From: Bugula neritina
Taxonomy: Eukaryota > Bryozoa > Gymnolaemata > Cheilostomatida > Bugulidae
Length of the DNA stretch: 60,000 nt
Direction: 5' to 3'
Assembly: GCA_964035545.1 (NCBI GenBank)
Contig: OZ037770.1
Span: 4,199,662 to 4,259,661, forward strand
A program made the translations under genes and the position numbers. Under the pieces are notes generated by a model. It was not told the origin of the DNA, ran no database searches, and saw only the letters and a program-made list of their open reading frames with translations. Positions 50,132 through 60,000 of the stretch are shown here, in pieces. Within the stretch, counting starts at the first letter, position 1; each line of letters begins with the position of its first letter.

Positions 50132-51914
50132 GTAAAAGCTTCAGAAGATGAGTTGTCATATAATAGGCGACAACGGCAAATAGCTTAGGCAAGTTGCTAC
50201 CAAACATGAAAGATGAAAAAATTTACAAACTAACTTATTGTCATTATTAGCTAGTTCCTGTAGTGCAATGATTTGTTGCAATAAGCTTGCAAGATGGAGG
50301 TTTTGAGTTCGAATTACATTGAGGGCAACAACTTTTACAAAATCGAAAAATAAAAGGTAACTATTATATCACTCTTTGTAGTAGCCTACTAAAAGTACTT
50401 TAATTTCCATAATTTTCAAGTATTTGTGTAAAATAAAATAGCATTTAAAGTTATTTAATTATGTCTCACTAAGTTTAGTTTTTTATAAACAATAACAGCT
50501 GTTACAAATTTAACCTAAATAATTTTGATAAACTGATTCAGTTAAACCTATTAACCTTTATGCAATCACCTTAATTTACAGTTATGTAATATTAAAGCTC
50601 GTTTGAGTTCAACGTGAATTTTGCTATAGCTATCAACTTTTGGCATAACTTGTAGTTCTATTATTAAAAAGTTGCAATAGCTGTGGGCCTCACATAAACT
50701 AATTAATATAATTTTAAAAGTATTTTCTAGTATAAAAAGTATTTTAAAGGGTCAGGAGACCACAACTCCAGCTGTAATCCATCACTATAATTAGGTCTCT
50801 CAAAGCTGCAATTTGAATTATTGTCAAAAACACAATTATTACAATAAAAAGGTGGAAGTTCATATTTTTATGAATTAAATTAAACAGCTAATTTTGAGTT
50901 TTACAGATTTTCATACATATAGTGCTTGAAATATCATTTTATTTCCGTGCTGACAAGGTATCATTGGTAACGACAATAAAACACTTTGGTAATGATAAGA
51001 CTGAATCTTAAATTACAGATCAAATAAACTTTAATCTTGCTTCAAAAGTTTCTCATTTAAAGTAAAACATTTTTCAACTCAATCTGCTACCTTCCTAAAG
51101 TTAAATAAACTTGCTATATCATTTCAATTACATTTTTCTGCCATTGAAGTTTAATATTTTTTTATGTTAAAAGTACTGTTTTCTGGTTTACATGTTTATG
51201 CAATGCTGCACTGTGAGCATCCTCTATTTATATTTATGTATAAAATAATTACAATAAACTGATTGTAAATAGAATCTAAGTACAGCTGCACTAAAATGAG
51301 ACATGGTGTCAATGATACAAAAATTCCAGTATACATAAAGCTATTAAATCAAGGGTTAAAATACTTATTTATATCTGACACATAAGTCATGCCAATTGAT
51401 TTCAATCAAATTAAAATACCATGAGTTATTTATGTGTATTAGCTAAAAAATAACATAAAGTATATGTTATTATATATAATACTTATACTATTGGTGCTAT
51501 CTAGCTATACGTTTGTTTTAAAATAAGTACCCATATTATATTATCACACGTTGGCAGTCGTCTCACCCACATCATTGCATTCTGTCACGAGGATATCACT
51601 CCAACTATAACAGAGCTCTTTGTATTAGTTATAGTCTCATCTTAATGAAGTGAACTTGAAAGTTTGCTATAACCAAGGTAACTATATAAATTAAGCTTGA
51701 TAATGTAAGAGTGTTCTATATAAAAGGCTAACTTTTTAAGTTTATTATATTTATTATAATAAAGTTCAAGTTTTGCAAAATAAGCTGAAGGTACTTAAGA
51801 ATCTCTCTGTTATTACCGTTCAATGTCCAAGACACAAGTTTCTTAAATTTCTTATACATTAATGAACTTCTATACTTTGTGCTACAGCTTAGGTGTTTCA
51901 ATTGATGACTCATT
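50128..51914. other. AT-rich intergenic DNA upstream of the second transporter
   Basis: I see no gene. A weak tRNA-like B box ('gagttcgaatta') near 50,308 may be a very degraded SINE. Confidence 0.35.
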
Positions 51915-54900
51915 ATGACTCAGCAAACAGGTTATCCAGTGGACAGCAGGTACTCCTGGGTTGTGGCTGCAGGTAAATATAAAGTAATTTTACTCATCTA
52001 TGCTAAATAATCACTTCGAGTGTAATCAAAATGTACTTTGGGACAAAATTCGTTTATTTTCAATAAAAAGATACAAATAGTTTTAACAAAAAATAATTTA
52101 CTGCAAAAATGGTAGTAAAAGAGAAACGCATGGCCATTAAATTGAACTTAAAAGAAATGAAAACTAAAGTTATAGTTTGAAACGCAACTGTAAAACACTT
52201 GTTTTATATTTTCAGTTTATTAGGTTAATAATTTATTAGCATAATATGTTATCTATTTATACCAATTATAGTTTATCAACATTGTTTTATGTTAGTTTGT
52301 GATAATGTTTCAGCTATCGTGAAATAGAGAGAACGTGCTCAAGTTAGTTGATATATACAAGATAATACTAAAATTATTACAATAAGTGAGACAATTGATT
52401 ATTAAAATTATGGAAAAAAATAGTAAAATAATAAAATAACAAATTACAAATAAAATGTTTACATAAGCACTGAACATCTCCGACAGAATAAAAAAAAGCT
52501 ATTTAGATATGAATGTTTTAAGAGGGCACATAGTTTGCCATCCAACTAGGGGGCTTCCGTTCTCTGATTGAATGCCGTAGGTTGTCGCTATGATTGGCGC
52601 TCTCAGTGGTGTCAACCTGGGTGCTACTAGCATTTTGTTTAGGCTCCTTTGGTGTCTCAGGACTCGCTGGCTCCGTGACGAGCGGTCTGATATTTTTCCG
52701 GTTTCTCCGAAAGAGGTTGTTGTTGAGCTGTACGGCATAGGCTCTGCATGCTACTCAATTGTTTGTTAATTTGTGTCTCCTGCCATTTTCTCCGGTGCTG
52801 ACTCCAGTCTCGAACCAAAACTGGTTGCCCTTCTTTCAGCACTGCCAAATCTCTTGCACCGTCATTGCATCTCTGCTGTAGTTTTTCATTGCGGCCCTGC
52901 TTTTCCCACCAACCTTGGTTGTCCTCTGTTTCTGGCCTGACTTGTGGTAGTACTGACCTGATGGGCCTTCCGATAAGTTGCTGAATTGGGCTAGCCGTCA
53001 GACATTTTTTGGTGGTATTGAGATGCTCCAGCAATTCAAGTTTGTGCTCTTCACATCTGCAGAGTATGCGCTTGATTATCTTGACAGCAGACTCTGTCTT
53101 CCCATTAGACTGAGGATGATATGGAGAGCTGGTGGTGTGTGTGAAATTCCATGATTGGCTGAAAGTAGAAAACTGGTGTGAAGTAAACTGTGGTCCGTTG
53201 TCAGTGTGAACCTGTCTGTGTATTCTCAGGCGTCCAAAACAGAGCTTTATGAAGTCGATTACAGCCTCTGCTGTTTGGTTGTCCAGTCGGTCGTATTCAA
53301 GATAGTCAGTCGTATAGTCAACAATAGTAATGTATTGAGCGTGGTTGTATTCAAACAAGTCGATTCCTACTTCTGTCCAGGGTTGTTGGGGAACTGCGTG
53401 GAGTAAAAGTGTTTCCTTCTGTTGCCGGGAAGCATCTATTTGACATTGTTGACAGCTAGCAATATTGTTTTTGATGTCATTGGTGATGCCAAGCCAAAAA
53501 ACTGTGTGGCGGGAACGTCTTAGTGTAGAGTTAATTCCATTATGGCCAGCATGAAGTAGTTGGAGAAACTTTCTCTGGAGTGCCTTCGGAATAATGGCTC
53601 TTAGTCCTTTTTAAACATTGCCATTGTCAATAGATATTTCGTCCTGAAAGTGTTTGTACTTTTTATGAGTTGTGCAGTTGGCAATGTTCCAGTCATGTTT
53701 AATAAGGTTTTTCAGTGTCATAAGTTCATTGTCCTGTGCAGTAGCAGTCCTAATGCTGTTAATTAAGTCGTCACAAACAGGAGCGTCATTATTCTGAGAG
53801 TCAATGTGAAAAATGTGTTCTGGTAGTTGTTGATAATTGGGAGAGTCAAAGTATAGGTCTCTTGAAAGTAAGTCAGCCGTGATCTGTTCAGCACCCTTTT
53901 GCCAAGTTACCTTAATGTTGGGGTATCTTTGTAAGTGAAGAAGCATAGCCTGCAACCTAGGAGATGCCTTATGAATGGATTTCCTAAAAATAGATACAGG
54001 GTTTGTGGTCAGTTTGGATAGTGACAGCATGGTGACCAAAGATATAATGGTCAAAGCGTTCAGTGCCAAACACTATGGCAAGGCACTCAAGCTCTAGTGG
54101 TACATAGTTCTGTTCCGATTTTGTTAAACTGCGAGAAGCATATGCTACAGGCTTGCCTCCTTACATGAGTGTTGCACCCACACCCGTATTTGAAGCATCA
54201 GTTTGTATAGTTACTGGCTTGTTGCAGTCAAAGTATTGTAGAGTTTCCGAGTCAGTTAATAGGGTCTTCAGTCTATTAAAAGCGTTCATTTGGTCGCCAG
54301 TCCAGTGAAAGTCTCGAGCATTGTCTTGTGTCAGTAAATGTTGTAATGGTTCAGATTCCGATGCTAGATTGCTAATAAATTTTGACGTGTAGGTGATGTG
54401 ACCAAGGAACCGTTTTACTCCTTGTGGAGATGATGGAGGTTTCATCTTAAGAATGGCATTTACTTTGTTAGGATCTGGTAGTTTGTCCTGAAGGAAGCGG
54501 GATTTTTCCTGGTTCAGTCTCAGTCCTGTCTGTCGAGCACAATTGAAGAGGGCTTCAAAGTTTCTATCATGCTCTTTCCTTGTCCTTCCGAAAATTAGGA
54601 TGTCATCTGCAACTATAGTGATACCAGCAAGATACTAGCAAGATTTTCCATGAGCCTTCTCTGAAACTCCTCCGAAGCTGATGCAATTCCGAAGAGTAGC
54701 CTTAGGTACTTGTACTTCCCCATGGGAGTCCAGAAAACTGTCAAGTCTGTAGATTCTTCAGCTAGAGGACTTTGATAGAAATCTTCTTTGGCGTCACACA
54801 AGGAGAAAAACTTGGCACCGTTTAGTTGTGGCAAAACATCTTCCAATGTTGGCATGACAGCGTGGTTTTGTTTAATTGCTTGGTTGAGATTTTGCGGATA

Positions 54901-57900
54901 TATGCAAATGCGTATCTTTCCATTATGCTTGCGTACTGACTGTAGATGGCTTATCCAGTCTGTAGGTACTTCTACCTTAGTGATAGTTATTCTAGTTCAA
55001 GAATAGTCTTGATGAGATCTGATTTCATCGACAAGGGCACCTTCCGCGGTCGAACTTGCACTGGTACAGCTTCAGGTCTTAGCTCTATCCTATATTCCTG
55101 TTAAAATTTTCTAAGTCCACTAAATATATCATCAAAGTCAGTCAGTAAAGTCTGAAGGTCTGGGTCAGTAGTGGCAAAGTTTACATTCTCGTTTTTGGTG
55201 CTGGGCATTTGTAATAAATCCAGGTGCAAACATGATTTCCATGACAGCAAGCTATGTTGGGTGGTTTCCACAACTAGGAATTTTAATGTAGTGTAACATC
55301 CTTTCTTGTTTAGTATCTGTATCCGTGTCTACCCTAGTAGTGCACACTTGCTCTGGTCATATAAAGTTGGTACAGTATCAGTCGGTGTAAGTTTCAGTCT
55401 ACCTAGCTTGCCGTAGTCGACAGTATTCAAAGTATTGCATGATGCACCAGTGTAAAGTTGGAATTCAATGTCATAAATAGTATCTGCTTGCTTAGCAGTG
55501 AGCATCGCTAATAATTTACGATCTCGTACAGTAGTGGAGATAGTACTTACATGTTGAGAGTCACTGTCTGAAGAGTAATTCCAGGTGACTTGATTGGCTG
55601 TTTCAGTCAAGTCGCGATAATGATGCATGCGTGACCTGCAGTTTGCGGCAAAATGGTTAAATTTCTTGCAATGAATGCACTGTTTCCCATATGCTGGGCA
55701 TGCTCAAAATGGGTGATTGCCTCCACAGTTTCCACACCTAGAAGCACCAACTGATCTTCTGACGTTTGGCTGAGAGCGAGTGTGTGAAAGCTGTCCTCTG
55801 TGTTTATCAGCGTTACGAGTGTCGTCAGAGTGATATTGATGAGTCGGAGGTCTATGTTTTACCAAGTTCACTTGTTCGAGTCCATAAGTGTTATCCTTAG
55901 TCATAGTTGCGTAGTCAGTAGCCGATGCTTCTTGCCGTCTACAGAGCTCAATTGCTTTGTCAAAGTCAGTCAAGTCAAACAGTTTCTTTCTAATCTTGTC
56001 ATTTTCAATTCCCAGTATCAGTGCTTGTAGTATCAGTCGGTTGTACATTACTTTTAAGTCACATAGTCCTGCAATGGTATGTAGTTCAGTAAAAAATTGG
56101 TCAATAGTTCTATTCCCTTGCTTACAAGTCAGTAGTGAGTGAGTCTTAGCCACTAAGTTTATTCTTGGTTTGCAGTAGTCATCGAATTGCGTCACAACTT
56201 TGTAATAGTCAGTTTTGTCAATGTTGTCAGTCCAGTTGAAAGAGTCATATATTTGGTTGCCTCGGCAACTGATAGTTCTAAGTAGGTATGCAGTTTTCAC
56301 TTTGCCTTCGGCTGTATCTTTTGATGTGGCAGTTAAAAAAAGTTCGAAGTCACGTTTAAAAATCTTCCACTCTTCAGATAGATTCGATCCATCTGCCAAT
56401 GGTTTCGGCACTAGTAATTGCTCCATGTTGTTTCAGTGTAATCACAGTTAGTTTAAGGTCATTACTTTCCAGATTCAGGCACTGCTTTATGTTATATATA
56501 AACGGTTTCCAGGGGATAGCTCGAACAGTTTTTGTCTCACATTAACTGATTATACATGAAAAGATAGCTCTTGTATTCCTTTTTCATACACCTTTTAATT
56601 TTTCAAAAAAAAGTTTTCTGAAAAAGTTGTTGCATAATAAGTAAAATTTTACACCCTCCATGTTCCACTGCTGTAGCACAGGGGATTCATTTTATAAAGT
56701 AAACTTTTAAAGTTTAAACTTGACATTCCTTGATATGTTTTCTCTAATATACTTTCTTTGTTTTTCGAAATTATCTTTATGTTCTTCACAATTTGGTCAA
56801 AACGTACACCATTTTTCAAGTTTCACTGCAATGGTGGTTCTAGCTACGCTCCTGTGACTAATTATAACGTTCCTAGTACGTTTACCACTCTGTGCGCTAT
56901 CACAATAACATAGTACCCTCTCGCACAAATTGGCAATATATTGGATTTCTGCCAATATAATGTTCCCTATTTTACATTAGCACTTAGCTGCATCTTCTCA
57001 CTATGTTACAATCTATTGAAAATGCCTCAGCAAAACATATTTCTTCGTTTGTTTGGCAGAGTTAATTTCAGCTAAATCACCTCCCTTCACTTTGCAGTCT
57101 TGTCAGTAAAGGTCTGTCTATAGTGCAGCAGGTGTACTTTCAGTTTCTCTAATTCACATATGATTATTTTAAATACGTTGTATTCCATAAAATCAATTTA
57201 AGGTTTAGCCCAGTGTTCAGTATCTAATTAGTATGCATGTATGTTGTCCTATTGTTGAATAATATTTCAAAATAGCCATATTTGTTATACATGTGTAGGA
57301 TTTGCATTTAAGTTGACAAAAAAAAAATAGCCATAGAGTAGGATTGAACCACTATCCACAAACTCATCACTGGCGCCTTTAACCTCTGGACCACACAGTC
57401 ATCACAAATTCGAAGTGCACTATATTAGAAACTATCATTACATAAATATTTGGAACCTCAAAATATGGGTTATAGTTAATAGGCTGTCAATTCATGTTGA
57501 CTAGCAGTGGCTAGCTATTTTCATAAACTGTTGCAATAGTCTCGGGTTACTATCAAAGCTAATGGTTTTGAACAAATAGCCCAAAAGTTGAATAATAAGT
57601 AGCTTGAATTATATTACTAGCTACAAAAACAGGTCTTTAATAGACTATTATTGTAGAGTTTGCAGATGTGCTCCAAAATAAAACTTAAACTGTATGCTAT
57701 TACATAAGTATTTATATGCAAAAGAGTGATGGACAATACTGAGTTTTTGGAAAACAACATACTTGAAGTAAACTTTGACAATGGTGTGTTTTTTTCTTCA
57801 TATACACTAGCACAGCTAGGGCCTATAGCATAACTCTCTAATCATATGAATCTTTATGAAGCCCACAGCTCCTGTAAGGGTGGCAATGTTATTTGAAACT

Positions 57901-59835
57901 AAAAATTATGTTGCTGCATTGTGTTTAAGGTATATTATGGAGCAAAATTTGGTTTTGGTAGCCTACCCCAACGTCATTCTACAATGCAGCTTATATGCTG
58001 GCAGTTGTAATAAGTACTGATAATAGCAAGGTTACTATCACTGCTAGCTCTCTGCAGTATGTATATAACTAACCACTTGAATAATTGCGCCAATTTTAAA
58101 CTCTTGGAAGTTGGCCAAGTTATCATATCGCAGCCAGCCACAGGAGACAAAGCATTACAGCTAGCCATATAACATTATACTGATGCACTTGGTAGCAGAG
58201 TGACTGATCTATTATATGTTCAACACCCTTTACTTTGGGAATACAGCCTCTTTTTTAGGTTTACCTAAAAAACCATGAAAATATCTAAACTAATATTTTG
58301 ATAATTTAGAGGTACATTTTAAAAACCAGGTTAATTGCACTTGTTTGCACAACAACAATAATAAAATATATATTATGCAATGTAATAAAAAAAACACATA
58401 ATACTATATTATAATATATTATAATGACAATAATATATTATAGGTACCATTACTGCATTTTATAACTCGGATGGTTGCCAAAAAAATGTATCACACCAAT
58501 TCTGTAATTACATCAACGATTATGATAAGAAAATAGCACTAGCTAGGCAGCAGGTTGGAATAGAGTAGATTCCTAAAACATGAAATCATGATTTGCCAAT
58601 TGTTTTATTTAGGCCAATCAACCTAGGAATACAAGATTGGGTTTTAGCAGACGGTTTATAGTGCAGTGTAGTGTAGTGTAGCGCAGTGTAGTGTATTGCA
58701 GCGCAGTGCAGTGTAGTGTAGTGTAGTTTAGTGTAGTGTAGTGTAGTGCAGTGTAGTGTAGTGTAGTGTAGTGTAGTGTAGTGTAGTGTAGTGTAGTGTA
58801 GTGTAGTGTAGTGTAGTGTAGTGTAGTGCAGTGTAGTGCAGTGCAGTGTAGTGTAGTGCAGTGCAGTGTAGTGTAGTGTAGTGTAGTGTAGTGTAGTGTA
58901 GTGCAGTGTAGTGTAGTGTAGTGTAGTGTAGTGTAGTGTAGTGCAGTGTAGTGTAGTGTAGTGCAGTGCAGTGCAGTGTAGTGTAGTGTAGTGCAGTGCA
59001 GTGTAGTGCAGTGTAGTGTAGTGCAGTGCAGTGTAGTGCAGTGTAGTATAGTGTAGTGTAGTGTAGTGTAGTGTAGTGCAGTGTAGTGTAGTGCAGTGCG
59101 GTGTGGTGTAGTGTAGTGTAGTGCAGTGCAGTGCAGTGCAGTGCAGTGTAGTGTAGTGTAGTGTAGTGTAGTGCAGTGTAGTGTAGTGTAGTGCAGTGCA
59201 GTGCAGTGTAGTGCAGTGCAGTGTAGTGCAGTATAGTGTAGTGTAGTGCAGTGTAGTGTAGTGCAGTGTAGTGTAGTGTAGTGTAGTGTAGTGCAGTGTA
59301 GTGTAGTGTAGTGCAGTGCAGTGTAGTGCAGTGTAGTGTAGTGTAGTGTAGTGTAGTATAGTGTAGTGTAGTGCAGTGTAGTATAGTGATGTAGGAGATC
59401 ATAGTAAGTCAATGATGGACAATATAATATAATTTCAGTCGTTCTAACAACGTAGCATATCCGGTAATAATACGTTAAGCATAGTTTAGTTATGTGCAAT
59501 TAAATATAATACATACTGCACTACACTATGCTATACTACCCTATAATATCTATTTTACTACACTATGCTATACTATACTATACTATATTATGCTATAATA
59601 TACTATACTATACTATACTATACAATACTATATACTATACTATACCATACTATACTATATTATACTATACTATATTGCGATATTTTTTTAGTTGCCTGTC
59701 TGGTTTATGCACTCTCTGTGCCACAACCAAGAGTGTTGGGAATTGTTCTGGTGGAAACAAAATCTCTCCACAATGTTGATGATGAGGCTGGAGTATGGAT
59801 TGCTCTATTGACTCCCGTTGTAGCATTTGCAAGTG
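51915..59835 (+). CDS. Second SLC16-like MFS transporter, exons 1-2 (3'-partial)
   Basis: Exon 1 is 51,915-51,972 (MTQQTGYPVDSRYSWVVAA, then a split codon before GTAAAT). Exon 2 is 59,692-59,835 (acceptor 'tatttttttag'). Lengths of 58 and 144 nt and phase 1 at both ends equal those of exons 1-2 of the transporter at 43.8 kb. The proteins align without gaps. Exon 2 encodes CLVYALSVPQPRVLGIVLVE in place of [20 protein letters not shown], covering helix 1 and the following loop. The end of exon 2 is set by homology; its donor (GTGGGA) is weak. The rest lies beyond the window. The 7.7-kb intron holds a Gypsy element and two satellites. Confidence 0.85.
52657..53608 (-). pseudogene. Gypsy integrase region
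   Basis: An open stretch carries the HHCC zinc-binding module (HAGHNG, then CQQCQ), GIDLF with the first catalytic Asp, HTDNGPQF with the second, and PYHPQSNGKTE with the third. The D,D-35-E triad is therefore preserved. A stop (TAA at about 53,610) separates it from the upstream connector. The C-terminal part is Gln/Arg-rich and ends about 170 bp before the element's apparent 3' limit. Confidence 0.85.
53611..54480 (-). pseudogene. Gypsy RNase H and connector region
   Basis: RNase H landmarks include IQTDASNTGVGA and VTIQTDHKP. The pieces lie in two frames interrupted by a TAA directly after GATLM (about 54,160) and by another stop near 54,000. The connector ends at the stop before integrase. 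Confidence 0.75.
54481..55130 (-). pseudogene. Gypsy reverse transcriptase region
   Basis: It contains the fingers/palm motifs LCDAKEDFYQ and LLFGIASASEEFQ. The metal-binding loop is VADD, lying in a different frame after a short tandem duplication ('agcaagatact', about 54,626-54,645) that shifts the frame. The fingers segment between about 55,000 and 55,130 is also broken. Confidence 0.8.
55329..55700 (-). pseudogene. Gypsy zinc knuckle 2 and protease region
   Basis: A CX2CX4HX4C knuckle (CIHCKKFNHFAANC) is followed by a protease-like domain. The usual catalytic D-T/S-G is read as YTGAS, so the catalytic Asp has been replaced by Tyr. Confidence 0.7.
55704..56426 (-). pseudogene. Gypsy gag region
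   Basis: An open frame of 240 codons starts MEQLLVPKPL. It includes a capsid-like region (WKIFKRDFELFL, then FFTELHTIAGLC) and a first zinc knuckle CGNCGGNH. That knuckle is interrupted by a TGA between its His and last Cys, ending the frame at 55,704. Confidence 0.8.
56441..58657 (+). other. Intron 1 of the second transporter, right part
   Basis: Apart from a degraded tRNA-like SINE head at 57,331-57,404, I see no gene, repeat array or recognisable LTR in this AT-rich stretch. Confidence 0.45.
57331..57404 (-). mobile_element. Degraded tRNA-like SINE head
   Basis: On the minus strand, 'gtggtccagaggttaaaggc' resembles an A-box region and GGTTCAATCC is a B box about 40 nt further on. The would-be acceptor stems do not pair, so this is not a tRNA gene. 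It resembles the SINE heads at 5.2 and 44.2 kb. Confidence 0.5.
58658..59390 (-). repeat. TAGTG/CAGTG pentanucleotide satellite
   Basis: About 146 tandem copies of a 5-bp unit are read as TAGTG or CAGTG, with a few variants (for example CGGTGTGGTG near 59,098). The order of T and C variants is irregular. Minus-strand open frames of 224-293 codons (HYTTL repeats) are artefacts of the unit lacking stops. Confidence 0.95.
59518..59676 (+). repeat. ACTAT pentanucleotide satellite
   Basis: This is a (TATAC)n-type array with early units 'ctacactatg' that are complementary to the neighbouring TAGTG satellite. It ends about 15 bp before exon 2 of the second transporter. Confidence 0.85.
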
Positions 59836-60000
59836 GTGGGAAATAATTTATGTCTTTCTACTTTTCATGTAAAATACATAAAAATTCTGCACATCAAAGT
59901 CAAGCAATGACGCGAGTACAATTAAGTATAAAATATGTGATAAATGATTGTGTTATACTTCATTAAGCTGGCACTAAAACGGGCTAGCTGCTAATATAGA

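Larger units (their letters stand above)
52490..56440 (-). mobile_element. Decayed Ty3/Gypsy retrotransposon, antisense in an intron
   Basis: On the minus strand, the order gag, zinc knuckles, protease, reverse transcriptase, RNase H, integrase is that of Ty3/Gypsy (Metaviridae); integrase follows RNase H. The frame is broken by several stops and at least one frameshift, so it is not autonomous. I could not find long terminal repeats, a clear tRNA-primer site or target duplications within several hundred bases of either side. Either the ends are lost or the LTRs have diverged beyond recognition by eye. It is inserted in the first intron of the second SLC16-like gene in opposite orientation. 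Confidence 0.88.

Noticed and set aside
49800-50207. Several open frames across the CA microsatellite
   Set aside because: These are dinucleotide repeat artefacts; the flanks show no coding character.
54788-55006. Plus-strand open frames inside the Gypsy element (also 53,206-53,406 and 55,800-56,451)
   Set aside because: They are shadows of the antisense gag, reverse transcriptase and integrase coding sequences.
57331-57404. A possible tRNA gene (B box GGTTCAATCC)
   Set aside because: The acceptor and D-arm do not pair; it fits a decayed SINE head. The B-box-like string near 50,308 was rejected as a tRNA for the same reason.
58618-59499. Open frames of 224 and 293 codons (HYTTL repeats)
   Set aside because: They are produced by the TAGTG/CAGTG pentanucleotide array, with no unique protein sequence.

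Overview
This is AT-rich (roughly one third G+C by eye) nuclear DNA from an invertebrate animal. The evidence is spliceosomal GT-AG introns, genes of animal families (a TMTC3-like glycosyltransferase tail, a tetraspan membrane protein, a rhodopsin-like GPCR, SLC16-like transporters), tRNA-derived SINEs, many microsatellites and a Ty3/Gypsy element. A sponge or another early-branching animal would fit, but the sequence alone does not settle this. There are no operons, CRISPR arrays or prokaryotic signals.

Layout. 1-2.5 kb: last exon of a TMTC3-like gene (+). 3.7-4.5 kb: CACTG-type terminal-inverted-repeat element. 6.5-17.8 kb: a complete five-exon tetraspan gene (+); its 8.3-kb first intron carries a hAT-like non-autonomous element with a foldback element nested in it. 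16.7-22.6 kb and 24.6-30.0 kb: two copies of a segmental duplication. Each copy holds the last two exons of the tetraspan gene and, convergent to them, a two-exon gene for an unrecognised protein with an acidic proline-rich N-terminal part and a membrane-spanning C-terminal part (here 'gene B'). The second copy lacks tetraspan exons 1-3, and its gene B terminal exon is a chimera. 30.4-34.7 kb: a small foldback element, a diverged hammerhead-ribozyme repeat, a 1.2-1.5-kb tandem duplication and a 0.7-kb CA-rich satellite.

35.8-52 kb: a GPCR/transporter cluster. It contains a 5'-truncated GPCR pseudogene (+), a complete ten-exon SLC16-like transporter (-, 455 aa), an intact single-exon GPCR (+, 309 aa) and the first exon of a paralogous SLC16-like transporter (+). 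The second exon of that paralogue lies 7.7 kb downstream at 59.7 kb, and the gene runs off the window. Its first intron contains a decayed antisense Ty3/Gypsy element (52.5-56.4 kb) and a 0.73-kb TAGTG/CAGTG satellite.

The most unusual feature is at 46.0-46.5 kb. It is a tandem dimer of a roughly 271-bp repeat carrying a minimal type-I hammerhead self-cleaving ribozyme fold, with a third diverged copy at 30.7-30.9 kb. This looks like a small retrozyme-type, circular-RNA-like retroelement family. The second notable story is the segmental duplication. A sharp identity boundary lies inside a coding exon, and the size difference between copies (736 bp) equals the spacing of two tandem terminal exons, pointing to gene conversion and unequal exon-exon recombination.
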